DNA of 64,000 bases, taken from Iris pallida. Lineage: Eukaryota; Streptophyta; Magnoliopsida; Asparagales; Iridaceae. The position numbers were made by a program, and so were the translations under genes. The stretch lies in the NCBI GenBank assembly GCA_029216955.1, contig JANAVB010016213.1:45480-109479 (forward strand), written 5' to 3'. This document shows, one piece after another, positions 47,137 through 58,788 of this stretch. Below the pieces are notes generated by a model. The model did not search any database and had not been told where the DNA came from. It was given only the letters and a program-made list of their open reading frames with translations. Each line of letters opens with the position of its first letter. Position 1 is the stretch's first letter.

Positions 47137-48700
47137 CTATTGTTTTACAGATTTGGCATTAGGAAGAATATTAAGTTTATGGGTAGCTACTTTAGGATCT
47201 AGACCCGACATAGCCTCATAACTCCATACAAAGATATCAATATATTCTTTTATTAGCTTTATCAACTCTTCTTTTTTATCTTCGGAAAGATTTTTGCTGA
47301 TAAATATTGACTTTGACATAGTTTCGTCTCCAACATCAATTTGGACAATTTCATCTTCTGTGGGTGGCTGTTGTTGTTCAAATCGAAGCTCCCACTGAGT
47401 ATCCATTTGTTGTACCCCATTTTTAAATAGTTTAGACTCATCATCGGTTTGAACCATATTAACTGAAAAGACGTGCTCAGATTCAACATACTGGACTCCT
47501 TCAGAATCTGAGGATGGTAAAGAACTGGAAGAAAATTCTTCTTCCATATCATCGTTAAACATGTAGGATGTATCATATCCCAAACTATGACTGGTTCGTT
47601 GATAAAACGGATCACCACATAATGGTAATCGTCTACCTTTGTCCTGATTAAGACATAACATGGTTTTCAACTCATATCCCATATTTTGGATAATCTTAAG
47701 AGATTGTTGACTATATTTGTTAATTCGGATTTTTCCTTTATCCTTCTCTTCAAGATTATCTGTTTGTATGACAGAAATATTCCTAGCCAAACCAAACACA
47801 ATTTGACGCTTGTTTTTCTTCTTAGAAGGGATCACAAAATAAGATTCTTCTTGACGTCTATAAGTTACACAAGCTTGTGATGATGAGGCAACAAGTAGTA
47901 AATAAGGAGTAGATGTTAGGAACCTCTGAGCATAGGCTCCAACAGTGACATGAGGAGGAAAAGAATTCTCTTTATGGTTAATATATAAGGTTTTATCTGT
48001 ATTTATGTCAGTTTTATGTTGATGACTTCGATTATCAACAGATAAAGTCATTCTTTTAATAAATTTGACAGCAATATACTCCAAAAGAAAATCTTTATTA
48101 AAATACGAAAATACAGATTGATCAATATTTACATTATTAACAGACTGATTGCTACGCTTTGGATTAATCATTAACGGACCGTCATCCGTCTTCGGTGTAG
48201 ACTTACCCAGGTTGATAACTAGTGGATCTGAATCAGTTGGACGAGAAATACGTCCTTTAACTTTGATCATGAGAGACTGATTACTAGTGTTGGCTTGAAC
48301 TCGACTTTTGATCGGAATCTTCACAGATTCATCTGACGTAGCTTGAGTTCTTCCTTTGACTTTAATCACCAAAGGTTCATCATTGACAGGTTGGGGTTGA
48401 ATTCGACCCTTAACCTTAATCTTTAAAGGTTGATCTTCTGAAGGTGATTGGTCTTCTGAAATCGATTGGTCTTCTGAAGGCGATCGATCTTTAGCCATAT
48501 CAGATATTTCTTTCACATGCTCCTGTTTATAGAGTATTGAATCAGAGAAATAGGCTTCAACACCTTTAAAAGGATTGAGATCTGTAAATTCAGTCTTCAC
48601 AACCCCCTGAGAATCCACATACTTGAAGCATTGGTGGAGAGTCAAAGGAACATTGTTATGCTCATGTATCCATGGTCTTCCGAGGAGAATATTATAAGAT
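47137..48700 (-). pseudogene. Protease end, LxIKVKGR linker, G-patch-like motif and RT front, element D
   Basis: This is one 564-codon frame (47137-48831). It starts with the protease C-terminal half (YNILLGRPWIHEHN). SEDQSPSEDQ runs come next, then six units: PLKIKVKGRI, PLVIKVKGRT, SVKIPIKSRV, SLMIKVKGRI, PLVINLGKST and PLMINPKRSN. A middle part of unknown function leads to the G-patch-like piece NMGYELKTMLCLNQDKGRRL followed by HSLGYD. A Ser/Asp/Glu-rich stretch follows, and TQWELRFEQQQPPTEDE leads into the front of RT (ELIKLIKEYIDIFVWSYE). It is the longest intact frame in the window. The linker is conserved in layout in A and E. Confidence 0.7.
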
Positions 48701-49700
48701 ACATCTGAATCGATAACATAGAAAGTTGCCACCTTTCGAAGATCACCTATTTGAATCTTCGGACAAATTTTCCCCAATGGTTTACTTCTTCCAGAATTGA
48801 AACCAACAATTGTCGTACTAGTGTAAGTCAATTACAAGTAGGAATCCTCAATGGTCGTAGCATACTCTGGAGAATAATGCAAATGGAAGACCCAGGATCG
48901 ATGTAAATCCTGTCAATTTCAGTAGAGTCAATATACCCTGTATAACACAAATACATGTCATGTCGATTATGCTTCAACAACATATCCTCTTGTGCGAAAG
49001 TAATGTTAGGAATTGATTCCATTACACTGTGACATTGGGGACATGACACTGGTGTATTATCAGGACTTTTGAGCTGAGCTAAGCATGAATCTGCCTGTAG
49101 TAATACTTCGCTCAATATCTCTCGACTTTCTTTAGAAAGATGGAGTAACTCAAAGATGGAAAGCCTAGCCGGAGTATTGGCTAATTGGGCTAGAATGTCA
49201 AATTTATAGGGTTTCATCAACCCTTGATTTGAACCAGATTTTAGTGGGACGTCAAAACGTAATGCCTTTTGTTTCTCTTTTTGAACCACTGATGGTTTAG
49301 AAGGTCTTGCCTCAGCAGGAATAGAAGATGACTGAGTTGGCAGTGTTTCAGCAGCATTATCCGCTTCTTTGGAAGTTCCCTCGTAATCTTTGTAGTAGTC
49401 TTTTCTAGACCTTGTACCAGCAAAAGTCTCTTCTTCAGACTCAGGAGAATAAAGTACCATATTATAGGATTTAGTCTTCTTTTCCATAGTCTTCATTTTA
49501 TGGGGATTTTTACGAGAAACCTCGAATCCCAATCCGACGGAAGATTTCTGACCTTGAATTTGTAAAGGAACTCGCATACCTTTACCATAGTTCAAGCCTT
49601 CCGCTTTCTGAAAGTCATAGCCCATCTTTTTTATGAGATGAACCGATTATTGACTGTACATGTGAGTGGGTAGCGGACTTTCAACGGATGGTCCAATAGA
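48701..49700 (-). pseudogene. Protease of element D with an extra G-patch-like motif in front
   Basis: Reading from 49660 down: KKMGYDFQKAEGLNYGKGMR, then VGLGFEVSRKN, a G-patch-like stretch that A lacks at this place. Then come FDILAQLANTPARLSIFELL, a CPQC pair (VSCPQCHSVME), ITFAQEDMLL, LCYTGYI and the catalytic YIDPGSSICII. The frame ends at 48828 and the rest of the protease (FNSGRSKPLG ... YNILLGRPWIHE) is in the next frame, so a frameshift at about 48835 breaks the enzyme. The catalytic triplet is DPG. Confidence 0.8.
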
Positions 49701-49742
49701 TGAAGAAGGAATAGAGACCCCTATAGTCGCAAGGGTAGAAAC

Positions 49743-51200
49743 TTACGGTGCAGGAGGTAAAATCCCAACCGGAGCTTTCTCGTAAGCCTCAAAAACTTGT
49801 TGTGCCCTATATAAAAGGACACTATTCATGGCTAACCATTGCCGATGAGTAAGCTTTAGTTTGGTAGGAGGAGCCAAACTCGGAGGACATATGTTTAGAC
49901 CCCTTAGCCTATCTTCCAAAGGGATGTCATCCCACAGATGATCAGAATCATCATAGTCTAAAGTAACAACATGAGAAATCATATTACAGGTTTTGACTTT
50001 TCGACCTTTCTTAGATTTTGAAATTTTACTTTCATCCTCTATTTCAGGTACTAAGTCAGAGTGTACCCACATAATTTCACCATTTTTTAAGGTGAGAGGC
50101 ACTAATCCTTTACCTTGATCTCTAGCTGGTGGAAGGTTCACAATCTTTATTGTTGCCTTCGGAATCGGGACAATCCCATCAAGAACTTACTGTAGAGGAA
50201 ATCCTCCAAATTAAAGAGAAATCGTATTGGTTGTGACTGTATGCTCATCATTATTTAAAACAATAGCTTTAGCATTTATCAGCTCTTGAATCTTCTTCTT
50301 CAAGATATAGCAAGCCTTAGTTGGATGATTTATTTATCTATGATAGATACAATACTTGGGGTTATCAGTTAAATCCACTTTATTAGGTCATTTTGGCTCT
50401 GGAATCTAGAGTTTACCACTCTTCACGAGACATTGGAATATCCCAGGAATATCACTGTCATCGAAAGAGTACTCTTCTTTCAGTTTAGAAGATTCTGGAA
50501 TACTAGGTGTAGTTTTGGATTTTGAAAGGTTCACCACCAGGGTTTCCTTTCCTTTCCCATTGCGATTACCAGAACTATTACCTGAAGAGGCTTTCTTTCC
50601 TTTATCTTCTGAGGCGAAGATCATCCCATGTTCACGAGCCAATCTTCCATTGGTCTCAGCTGAAACTGCTACTATAATAAACGAGGCCCAATCTGTGAAT
50701 TGAGAGCCTGTAAAAATAGCGATGGTTGGTCGCAGATTCATTTTTAATATATCAATTAATGTTGAATCTGGCATACCTGGAGGCATTTTCAAAGTAGCCT
50801 GTCGAAAACTTTTATTAAACGTTCGAGTATCCTCTTTCTCTTTTTGTTTAATTTCTATTAAGGAGGACATATTCATGTCCATTCCTCCTTCATAAAAACG
50901 GGAGAGAAATATTGCTTTGAATTCGTCAAAAGACGATATACAATTATCGGGTAAACTGCGATACTAATCGTATGCTGTACCCATCAAACACCTAATGAAG
51001 ACTCGGGTGAGAAGAGCATCATTCTTCTGTAGATGTACAGTCAAAATATCAAAATAATTGATATATTGACTTGGAGAAGCCTTTCCATCAAATAATACCA
51101 TAGATTGTGGCTTGAATTTAGGAGGAAAGTGCACATCATTCCAATGTGAGGATAAGGTTGCTTGATCCCCAACTTCTGGAGCTAATATTTGTGCTTAAGA
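49743..51200 (-). pseudogene. Gag capsid and nucleocapsid of element D
   Basis: The capsid-type part runs from about 51140 (FPPKFKPQSMVLFDGKASPS) through a stop near 50965 to FYEGGMDMNMSSLIEIKQKE and FRQATLKMPPGMPDSTLIDI (50406-50882). A Lys/Ser/Gly-rich stretch (EDKGKKASSGNSSGNRNGKG) follows, then NPKYCIYHR-stop-INHPTKACYIL near 50340-50290, a C-x2-H...H-x4-C zinc-knuckle-like site. The tail at 49743-50141 has GLVPLTLKNGEIMWVHSDL, conserved with A and E. It is split over three frames with several stops. Confidence 0.8.
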
Positions 51201-51208
51201 ACTTCAAA

Positions 51209-52894
51209 CTATGCTTTTAACTCCAGAACTGCTTGAATAGCTTCATTATTTTGAGGGAGTATATTTGATTGAAAAGTGGTCGGATGTACCGTAAGCCCCA
51301 CCGGAGGTGATACATCTTCTGGGATGAGAGGATCAGGAGATGCGGAGTTTTGATTGATAACAGGCTCTTGACTCAGATTATTCAAAGGTATGTCAACCCC
51401 TTGACTATCTTGAGTTTGAGCAGCTACCTGTACTAGTGTTATCACCGCTGGTTGGACTGTTTGCTGATTCGTTATTAACTGATGTATATTTTGCATCATT
51501 GCAAGCATATCCTTTAGCGATTGTTCCACCACAGAAGATGATGTTCTGTATGATAAATAGATGTCTCATGTTCTTCTCCGATAGCATAAGATTCAACTTC
51601 TTTTGAACTTACAGAGGGATTGGTGTACAGATATGAATCAATGCTATCAGTTTCTGACTCCAAGTACTGGGTACCCCCAGCCTCTGAATCTAAAGAATGC
51701 ATATTTAAAGGTCGTTGACTTCTTGACCGAGTATGTTGATATACTCCTTCAAAAGAGTCAAGTATTTGGTTGAACCATTGTTGACCTGTTGTTTGGGACG
51801 AAATGCATCTTGAACGTCGTCCTCTATTGCTATGAGATGCCATATTGACTGATGCATAGGACAACTCATGTTCTTGGTCATTAATTTGTTGCTGAGGTAT
51901 GTTGTAGCTTAATCGGTCGAAAACTGACCGTTTAGTAGCATAACAGCAACATTTGATTACAATTTGGTGACACTCACAATGATGGTTTTCTTGAAAGAGT
52001 GTCACAGGAGATTTTTTATTTTTTAACGCTTTTGCACAAGTAGCTCACATAAATCAGAAGAATTATAAGGTAATATTTTCTTTTTTACATTTGGGACAGA
52101 GAAATATTTAGTCCCTTGTGTAAAAAGAAGGTTACTAGCTTCATTGGCAGAAAAAATTGTGCATTTTTATGCACCTGAAGTTGTATGCGTAAATCTGGAG
52201 TTGATTTGTGCGTACTGAGAACACCATCAGCATTGTGCGTAATCCTAAGATTAGGCACTTTGCTTAAAGTAGCATTAGAGGATTGTTGGCGTAAAACAGA
52301 AGTTTTGCCAACATTTCTTGTCTCCTTGGATAAATCAAAAAAATTGTTTATCATAGGAGACTTGTTTTTACGCTGTACGCGTGTAGGCAAGTTCACTTTA
52401 GATGCAAAAGCACCATTATGAACTTTATCTACCATGTCACGACAGGAGATTTTTCTTACGCGTGTAGCACAAAACAGGAGTATCTGCTACGTCACAGACG
52501 GGAGATTTGCCTTTACGCGTATAGCGCAAGACAGAATTGTCTACCAAGTCACAGATGAGAGACTAAATTTTACGCATCGGGCACAACACTGAAATAGGGA
52601 TTGTCTCGTCACAGATGGGAGCCCCAACAACAGGAGTGGAAAGAATTCCCTTGCCTTCAGAGACAACGGAGAGATCAGAGGGTGCTTTGGACTTAGGAAT
52701 CCAAACTTTGCGCACCTTTCATGATTTTTGAACATTAGAGTAGTGAGTACTACACCCAGTTTGGAGCATTTCTTCGTAAGCAGTCTGGTCGAATTGAACA
52801 ACCAGAGTCTTCTTCGTCGATCCAATCGACACATCATCATATTGAACAATTACTTTCTCGTCGGAGGAGAAAGTCGTCCCCAGCAGAGTCGCTA
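51209..52894 (-). pseudogene. N-terminal Gag region of element D
   Basis: The front reads ATLLGTTFSSDEKVIVQYDD and VVQFDQTAYEEMLQ (52719-52890) and has no ATG: GTG is found where A has ATG. Then come low-complexity frames with repeated TACGC/GCGTA words (52160-52600), CECHQIVIKCCCYATKRSVF at about 51960, matching the A block, Ser-rich SEAGGTQYLESETDSIDSYL, and a Gln/Asn-rich part at 51209-51532. I do not recognise a domain. Small hairpins lie inside: GTGCAT/ATGCAC (52159/52169) and GTGCGTAATC/GATTAGGCAC (52235/52249). Confidence 0.5.
52877..52894 (-). promoter_or_regulatory. Primer binding site of element D
   Basis: Minus strand TAGCGACTCTGCTGGGGA lies immediately after the LTR end (52895). 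It matches the A site at 16 of 18 positions. The tRNA is not identified. Confidence 0.75.
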
Positions 52895-53955
52895 TATTTT
52901 TCACTTAACAAAATGCCTTAAAAGGCTTTTGAAAGAAAAAGAGAAAAAGTGTACAAAAGTACAAGTAAATTCTGGAAAGTATTGTTATGGAAGTCTGATC
53001 TAAGAGCGATCACTTTGTTCCTTGGACCATATGATGATGAAGAGAACTGCTTGGAGAAGAACAAGTGGAAGAAGTAAGTCACCAGAAAGGTATCGACACA
53101 ATTGGCACTAATGGCACAGTCGAAAGCTCTCCTGCTTTGCTTTACCCTGTTCTTGAAGAAAAGTTGAAGAGAAATGCTGTGGAAAATCACTTTGCTCTGA
53201 CAGTATCTGGGCTCCAAAAATCTTGTCCCTCTTTCTTAAAAAAGAATTCTTTATAGACTTGTCTTCTGTGCGTAAAAAGCTACAATGTTGGGTCTTTATG
53301 CAGGCTATTAGGATAATTGTCACCCATGTACAAAAATTAGCCTCTACGCATGTTGACACGTGTCCCACAATCCAATAAAACAAGGAAAGCATGTACACAC
53401 GTTCTTCGAAAAGTATGGTATGAAGGACACGTCAGAAAACCACGTTCCCACATAATCAAGATAAACTGTGCATAAAAAATGTTGTATAAACATGTCTCGA
53501 GCATAAAATAGCTCAAAGTAAACTTCCTGCGTAAAGTGGCTAAAAATAGCCTTGAGCGTAAAGGCTCAAATAAACTCTACGCGCGTAAAAAGAGTAGCTG
53601 AGATAGCCTTGAGCGTAAAAGCTCAAACAACTCTTATGCGTAAAGAGAAAGCTGTGCCTTAAGCGTAATGCCGCCCATTGGCACGCTAAACAACAAATTT
53701 TTTGGCTTCTGTGCATTTATTTTGTCAGAAAATCCATCTGTCAGAACAAAATCTTCATGCATTTAATACAGCATGGACAGCTCATTCGCGTAGAAAGTTA
53801 AACTGTTCTCCACGTAAAGTCTGAATCTTAGGCTTGCGTAGAGTTTTGAGTTTGACTCAGTTTGACCTTTGCGTAAAGTCTTATTTGGAATTATCCTTTG
53901 CGTAAATATCTCAATCTCCTTGACTTGGTCTTCGAATTTTATTTACACTTCTACA
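52895..53955 (-). repeat. 5' LTR of element D
   Basis: The LTR is 1061 bp. It starts TGTAGAAGTGTAAAT (53955) next to the CTCTA duplication and ends AAAAATA (52895); the usual terminal CA has become TA, as it has in the 3' LTR. TATAAAG is at 53249-53255 and a CACGTG box at 53357. GCGTAAA words and GAGCGTAAA..GCTC palindromes fill 53480-53690. Confidence 0.85.
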
Positions 53956-53960
53956 CTCTA

Positions 53961-54160
53961 CACTTCTTTGTATATTCAACAGCATCTGCTATCATTGTGG
54001 GCCAGTAATAACCCATTCGTTTGAGGTAATCTTGTAATTTGGGTCCTGGTTGATGTGCACCACAAACTCTATCGTGAGCCTCCCGGAGTGCATGTTTGGC
54101 TTCTGTGTCTGATAAGCATCGTAACAGTAGCCCGTCATAAGAGCGTCGGTACAGCATCTT
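53961..54160 (-). pseudogene. Integrase of element E, N-terminal third
   Basis: LYRRSYDGLLLRCLSDTEAK leads to the zinc finger EAHDRVCGAHQPGP ... EYTKKCR, where element D cut it. It continues at 38835. Both His and the first Cys are on this side and the last Cys is on the other. Confidence 0.85.
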
Positions 54161-54760
54161 GGTAGCTGAGTTAAAGTAAAATTTGAGGGATCGTCTTTGG
54201 ATGGATACTGCTTCCTGCGGGTCCTCGAGGAGGATTCCATAGACAACGTAGTCTATGAAGGGAAATCTCCAGTCTTTGACGTCGACTTTTTTTCGTTACG
54301 TAACTGTGATGAATATGGAAGGCATTTTTTGTACAAAATAGTTCTCGACCAGACACTGTGATTGACTGCTGAGTATTGGTTAGAACGGTCAAGGAAGCAG
54401 CGAGACCGGCTAGAACATCTGCTTCTATATTATGTAGTCGAGGCACGTGCTCGATGAAGAACCCAGCAAAAGTAGATGCCAATTTGAATGTTGCTCTGTG
54501 GTAGGGGATGAGATCTTCATGATGAACTTCATAATCCCCTCGGACCTGACTAACTATTAGCTTGGAATCGCTGTAAGCTTCTAGATAGTCAACGCCCAGT
54601 TACTTAGCCAATTGTAGGCCGATTAATAAAGCATTATATTCGACCGCGTTGTTGGTGCATGGTTCTACGAGAGAATATACATGGTGTATAACCAGATGAT
54701 CAGGTGACAGGAGCATAACACCTACTCCAGCCACGATATTTCTTTGGGCCCTGTTCATGA
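54161..54760 (-). pseudogene. Second RNase H of element E
   Basis: The C-terminal half is in frame at 54171-54482 (FAGFFIEHVPRLHNIEADVL). The middle (AEYNALLIGLQ, SDSKLIVSQVRG type) reads in another frame at 54500-54700. FFDGA lies near 54765. It is broken by frameshifts at about 54480 and 54760. The order matches A and D. Confidence 0.7.
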
Positions 54761-56371
54761 TGCGCCATCAAAGAACATTGGCCAAATGGGGATTTCTTCA
54801 GTTGTAGTGTTAGACTCGACCACTTCGTCGAGGATTTTATTGTAGAGTTTGGACGACTCCGGCAATGTATGAGCTGATAGAAAATCAGCTAATGCTTGGC
54901 CTTTTACTGCCTTCTGAGGAACGAAGATCATATGGTATGGAGTCAACAGCATTGCCCATATAGCTAAACGGGAATTGAGAGAGCCCGGTTTAGTCATGAG
55001 TATTCTGAGAGGGTTAACTTTAGATATAATGTTGATAGTCTGCCCAGAGGCGTGTCTTCTGGATGGCAAATACTAGTACAAGGTATTCCTTCTCTACCGG
55101 TGTGTATCTGCGCTCAGCACCCACCATTGTGTGGTTGAGGTAGTAGATTGCATGTTCATGGTCGCATTCATTCTTCTGAGCTAACAGGGTGCCAAGGGAA
55201 TGGTCCATAGCACGGACATATAGTAAGAAGGACTTCCTATTATTGGAGCTACCAATACTGGAGGCCTTGTAAGATATGCCTTGATGTCGTCGAATGCGCG
55301 TTGACATTGTTCAGTCCAGACGAAAGATACATCTTTCTTCATGAGCTGGATGAACGGTTGACACCTTCCAGAGAAGTTTGAAATGAATCGTCTGATGTAG
55401 GCTAGCCTTCCTTGTAGTCCACGTAGCTCTTTCAGGTTTTTTGGAGGATGTATGTCGAGGATAGCCTTCACTTTCTCCAGGTCCAGATGTATACCCTTTG
55501 AAGTGATGACGAAACCAAGGGACTTGCCACTGGAGACTCCCAGAAAAGACTTGGTTGGATTCATCTTGAGTTGGTGTGCACGCATTAGTTCGAATACCAT
55601 TCTCAAGTCTTGGAGGTGGTTACCCTTGAGACGGCTTTTGACTGTGATATCGTTTGTGTAGCACTCTACAGTTTTGCACAAATGATCACAAAAAATTATG
55701 TTCATGGCTCGCTGGTATGTCGCCCCTGTATTCTTCAATTCGAAGGGCATCACCGTATAGCAGTATACCCCCAACGGCGTTCGAAAAGATGTGTGCTTCT
55801 CATCATCGAAAACATCTTGATTTGGTTGTAGACTGAGAACCCATTCATAAAGGACATCCGCTCGAAGCCACAAGTATTGTCGATCATTACGTCCGTGGTC
55901 GGTAGAAGGAACTCGTCTTTCGGACATACAGAGTTCAAATCACGGTAGTCGATAAAGAGTCGAAATCTACCATTCTTTTTCATAACTGGGACAATGTTGG
56001 CAACCCAGTCTGGGTGTTGTTCCTCGCGAATGAATCTACTGGCAATGAGCTTCTTGACTTCATTCTCGATGGCTTCCATAACGTCTGGTCGGAATCGTCA
56101 TTGTTGCTGCTTTACTGGCTTTAGACAAAATGTTCATGTTGTGCATGGCGACTTTAGGGTCCAAGCCTGGCGTGTCTTCATAGCTCCATATGAAGACATC
56201 GATGTATTCTCTTATAAGATGTATAAGAGATTGGCGTTCATCGCCAGATAGACTTTTGCTGATGAAGATTGGTTTAAAAGATGCTTCATCTCCTAGATTG
56301 ACTTGGATGACTTCATCTTTGGTAGGTGGTTCCTGTTGTTCGAAGCGCAGCTCCCACCTAGTGTCCATCAT
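54755..56371 (-). pseudogene. Reverse transcriptase and native RNase H of element E
   Basis: RT: NGRFRLFIDYRDLNSVCPKD (55750-56079), then DDEKHTSFRTPLGVYCYTVM, PFELKNTGATYQRAM, and where YVDD should stand VECYTNDITV, encoded at 55649-55660. The thumb, LRGLQGRLAYIRRFISNFSG, and VSFVWTEQCQRAF are in one frame. RNase H (YVRAMDHSLGTLLAQ, YTPVEKEYLVLVFAIQ) follows after a shift near 55200, and VKGQALADFLSAH after another near 55050. The loss of the first catalytic Asp (YTND) would by itself abolish activity, apart from the frameshifts. Confidence 0.88.
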
Positions 56372-57035
56372 TTGAGCCTATTGTTCGAGTTCGATTGATT
56401 GGACTTCGTCTGTAATTTGGTCGGCAGAAACCATGTTGACGGACAGAGTTGCTTTGAACATGTCGTCGATGCTAGAGTCTGAGTCCCAGAGGCAGGAATC
56501 AGAAGAATAAGAACAACGATCTGCTTCATCATCTGATCTTTCGGGAGTTGTTGGAGGAGTGACATAGCCTAAACCAACACCGCTTCTTTGATAGTAGTTC
56601 TCGGGTTTGCCGGAAGAAGCAAAGTGTCGTATTGGCAACCGTTATCCTCGGCCATAATTTAGCCCTTTATCGCTTTTGATGTCATATCCCAAGTTCTGGA
56701 TGATATTCTTAGCCTGCCAACTATACCGAAAAAGTTGCATTTTCCTAGAGTCATAGTCAACTTCTGTGTACTTGGAAGAAGTAGAGTCTGGAAAGAACTT
56801 TCTCTCGCTAATTATATGACCGAAGATAATTAGTTCTTCATCCTTTTTTTGCTGGAACGATGAAGTAGAGGATATCTTCAGGGTAGACTTTTTTCGCATG
56901 TGAGGCATTGTGACCGACATGCAGAGGTGTGGTCCTATGCCGTTCTCTAGAGCGTATATCGTATCTATGTAGTGGTTTACAGATTGATAGACATCGGAGT
57001 AATTCAAAGATAAACCTTTACTAAGAAAATAGAAA
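56372..57035 (-). pseudogene. Linker of element E before RT, with G-patch-like motif
   Basis: LNYSDVYQSVNHYIDTIYAL and GIGPHLCMSVT (56642-57007) match the A linker. NLGYDIKSDKGLNYGRG, a stop, then RLPIRHF and VGLGYVTPPTTPE form the G-patch-like piece, followed by DDEADRCSYSSDS and a Ser/Asp tail. It stops at 57035, where the solo LTR S inserted. The upstream half of the linker is at 61055-61410. Confidence 0.6.
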
Positions 57036-57701
57036 GTTCTTGTAAAACTCCTAAATTTCTACTATTTTTTTATTAAATTTGGTACTGAATTAAAATTTTG
57101 TATTGTACGTCACGTAGTCGTATTATACGTCGTGCGCGAAATTTTATTTTTCGAAATTGCTCGACGAGTGCGAATATGCGCGAGCGTACATAATTTAGAA
57201 AAATATTTTGTTCTATTTTTTATATAGTTTCAAATAATATATATAATAATTATTTTGCTATCATTTCTAAGCTTGTTTTTTACGTCATTTCTAAAAGTTA
57301 TTAATAAATAATAATCTTTTGTATACTAGAAAAGCATAATTATGTAAAGAATATTTGTCTTGGATATATATTTCATAAATATTTATTAAGTTTATTTTTA
57401 AATAATAATGTATTTTCAAAATAATTATAATGCTATTTTTGGAAAACATATTTTGAAAATATTATGGCAATTTAATTCTTGATTTAATTTTTGGATTTAT
57501 TTAAATAGATTAAATTAATATCTATATTTGGAATTTGAATTATCTCATTTGGTTTTAAACTAAAGGATGTAAATTCAATTAGATTTAAATTGGATTTTGA
57601 TTTGGATTTGAATTTGATTGATTTTAAATTAAATAGCAAATTATCTATAATTGGGTTTTAAATCTTTTTCTAATCCTATCCAATTGGGAATTCCCACATC
57701 C

Positions 57702-57709
57702 TATAAATA
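57702..57709 (+). promoter_or_regulatory. TATA box of solo LTR S
   Basis: TATAAATA, inside CCTATAAATAGG, has a CCAAT 22 bases upstream and lies 660 bases into the LTR. Confidence 0.65.
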
Positions 57710-57774
57710 GGCAGGTACTCCTCCAATATTTTCTCCACAATATTCCTTCACAAATTCTACAACCAAAATGTGTT

Positions 57775-58788
57775 GTGCATCGTGTCCGTGACTCCGTCTC
57801 TTCCACTATTTTCCTCCATTACAATATATTACCCCTTCATCGTGTCCGACACACCGGATCACGATTTCCAAAATTTCATGTCGTATCCACTAACCCAAAT
57901 ATGACCCAATTACAACAAACCCTAACCCTAACGGGGACCATGCCCGGCCATCTCCACCATGCTCACCCCGAGCACACCCCAACCAGCCACCAAGTCATCA
58001 CCAGCACATCACCGACAGCCCGGCCACACACCCTTGCCACCCACCGTTCGATCTCGCCATCCCCGGCCATCCATCGACTAAACCTGAACAACCACCGCCA
58101 CCACCGCCGACAAACTCCCTACCATGCCCGTCACCCAATCCTCCGGACCTCCGTCAAAACAACCACTGTCTCCACCTTGTCTCGGTCACCCCGGCTAAAC
58201 GCCACCCGACATCACCGTACCGCCACCAGCACACCATCGCCCTCGCCATCACCTCCACCATCAGCCAAAACGACCACCGGCAAACCCAAATTTAAAACAA
58301 CCAAATCATTCACCTCGCCGCCGAACCCCAGTCATCTCGGCCCGAACAGCGTCGCCCTCTTTCTGAAACCCTTCGCGCTCTACCACCGCTCGTACATGCT
58401 ACCTCCGCCCCTCGCCGAGTCCTTCGCCTCGAACCTTCCGTCCGTTTCCTCCGCCGCTCACAGTCATCGCCGTGCCCCTTCCTCCGCCTCTGGAGCGGTG
58501 AAGCCCCGCCGGACCGATCGACCCCAGCCGAGCCCGTCACGCCCCACGCCAAGCCGGGAGATGCGACCACCGAAACCCCATCACCGCCGCTGCCGGAAAC
58601 CCCATCACCGCCGATCCCCTCCGGTCCCCGCCGCTCTCACAAACCGCCTCCGCCCGCCTTTCCCTCTCTCCACCCGCTTAGAGCCCCGCTCCCTCCGGCC
58701 TGGCCTCACCCTCTGCCGCAGTGCGCAGCCCGCACCGCCGGAGCCCCGACGCCCCGCTTCCCTCTTCCTTCACTCATCCTTTTCTTAA
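57775..58788 (+). other. Long Pro/His/Arg/Ser/Thr-rich ORF in LTR S, coding doubtful
   Basis: This is a 337-codon open frame just after the TATA box, MHRVRDSVSSTIFLH and onward. Composition is extreme (Pro, His, Arg, Ser, Thr) because the plus strand is C-rich and G-poor, and such sequence rarely contains stops. There is no domain, no helix pattern and no signal peptide. An earlier ATG in another frame (57768) precedes it. I read it as a leader of the LTR transcript rather than a protein gene, but an unstructured C-rich leader preserved as an ORF cannot be excluded. Confidence 0.3.

Larger units (their letters stand above)
38841..53955 (-). mobile_element. Tat-like element D (15.1 kb), best preserved copy
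   Basis: The boundaries are fixed by CTCTA at 38836-38840 and 53956-53960, and the host integrase reads straight through when one copy is removed. Minus-strand order: 5' LTR (52895-53955), primer site, gag (50.2-52.9 kb), protease, linker, RT, two RNase H domains, integrase (44044-45382), hairpin block, convergent antisense gene (39593-43611), shortened 3' LTR (38841-39565). It keeps longer frames than A and E (for example 564 codons at 47137-48831), but at least two stops and several frameshifts make it non-autonomous now. Confidence 0.9.

Noticed and set aside
57919..57936. Telomere-like AACCCTAACCCTAACG
   Set aside because: Only two to three units inside the C-rich tract of LTR S; not a telomere or an interstitial telomeric block.
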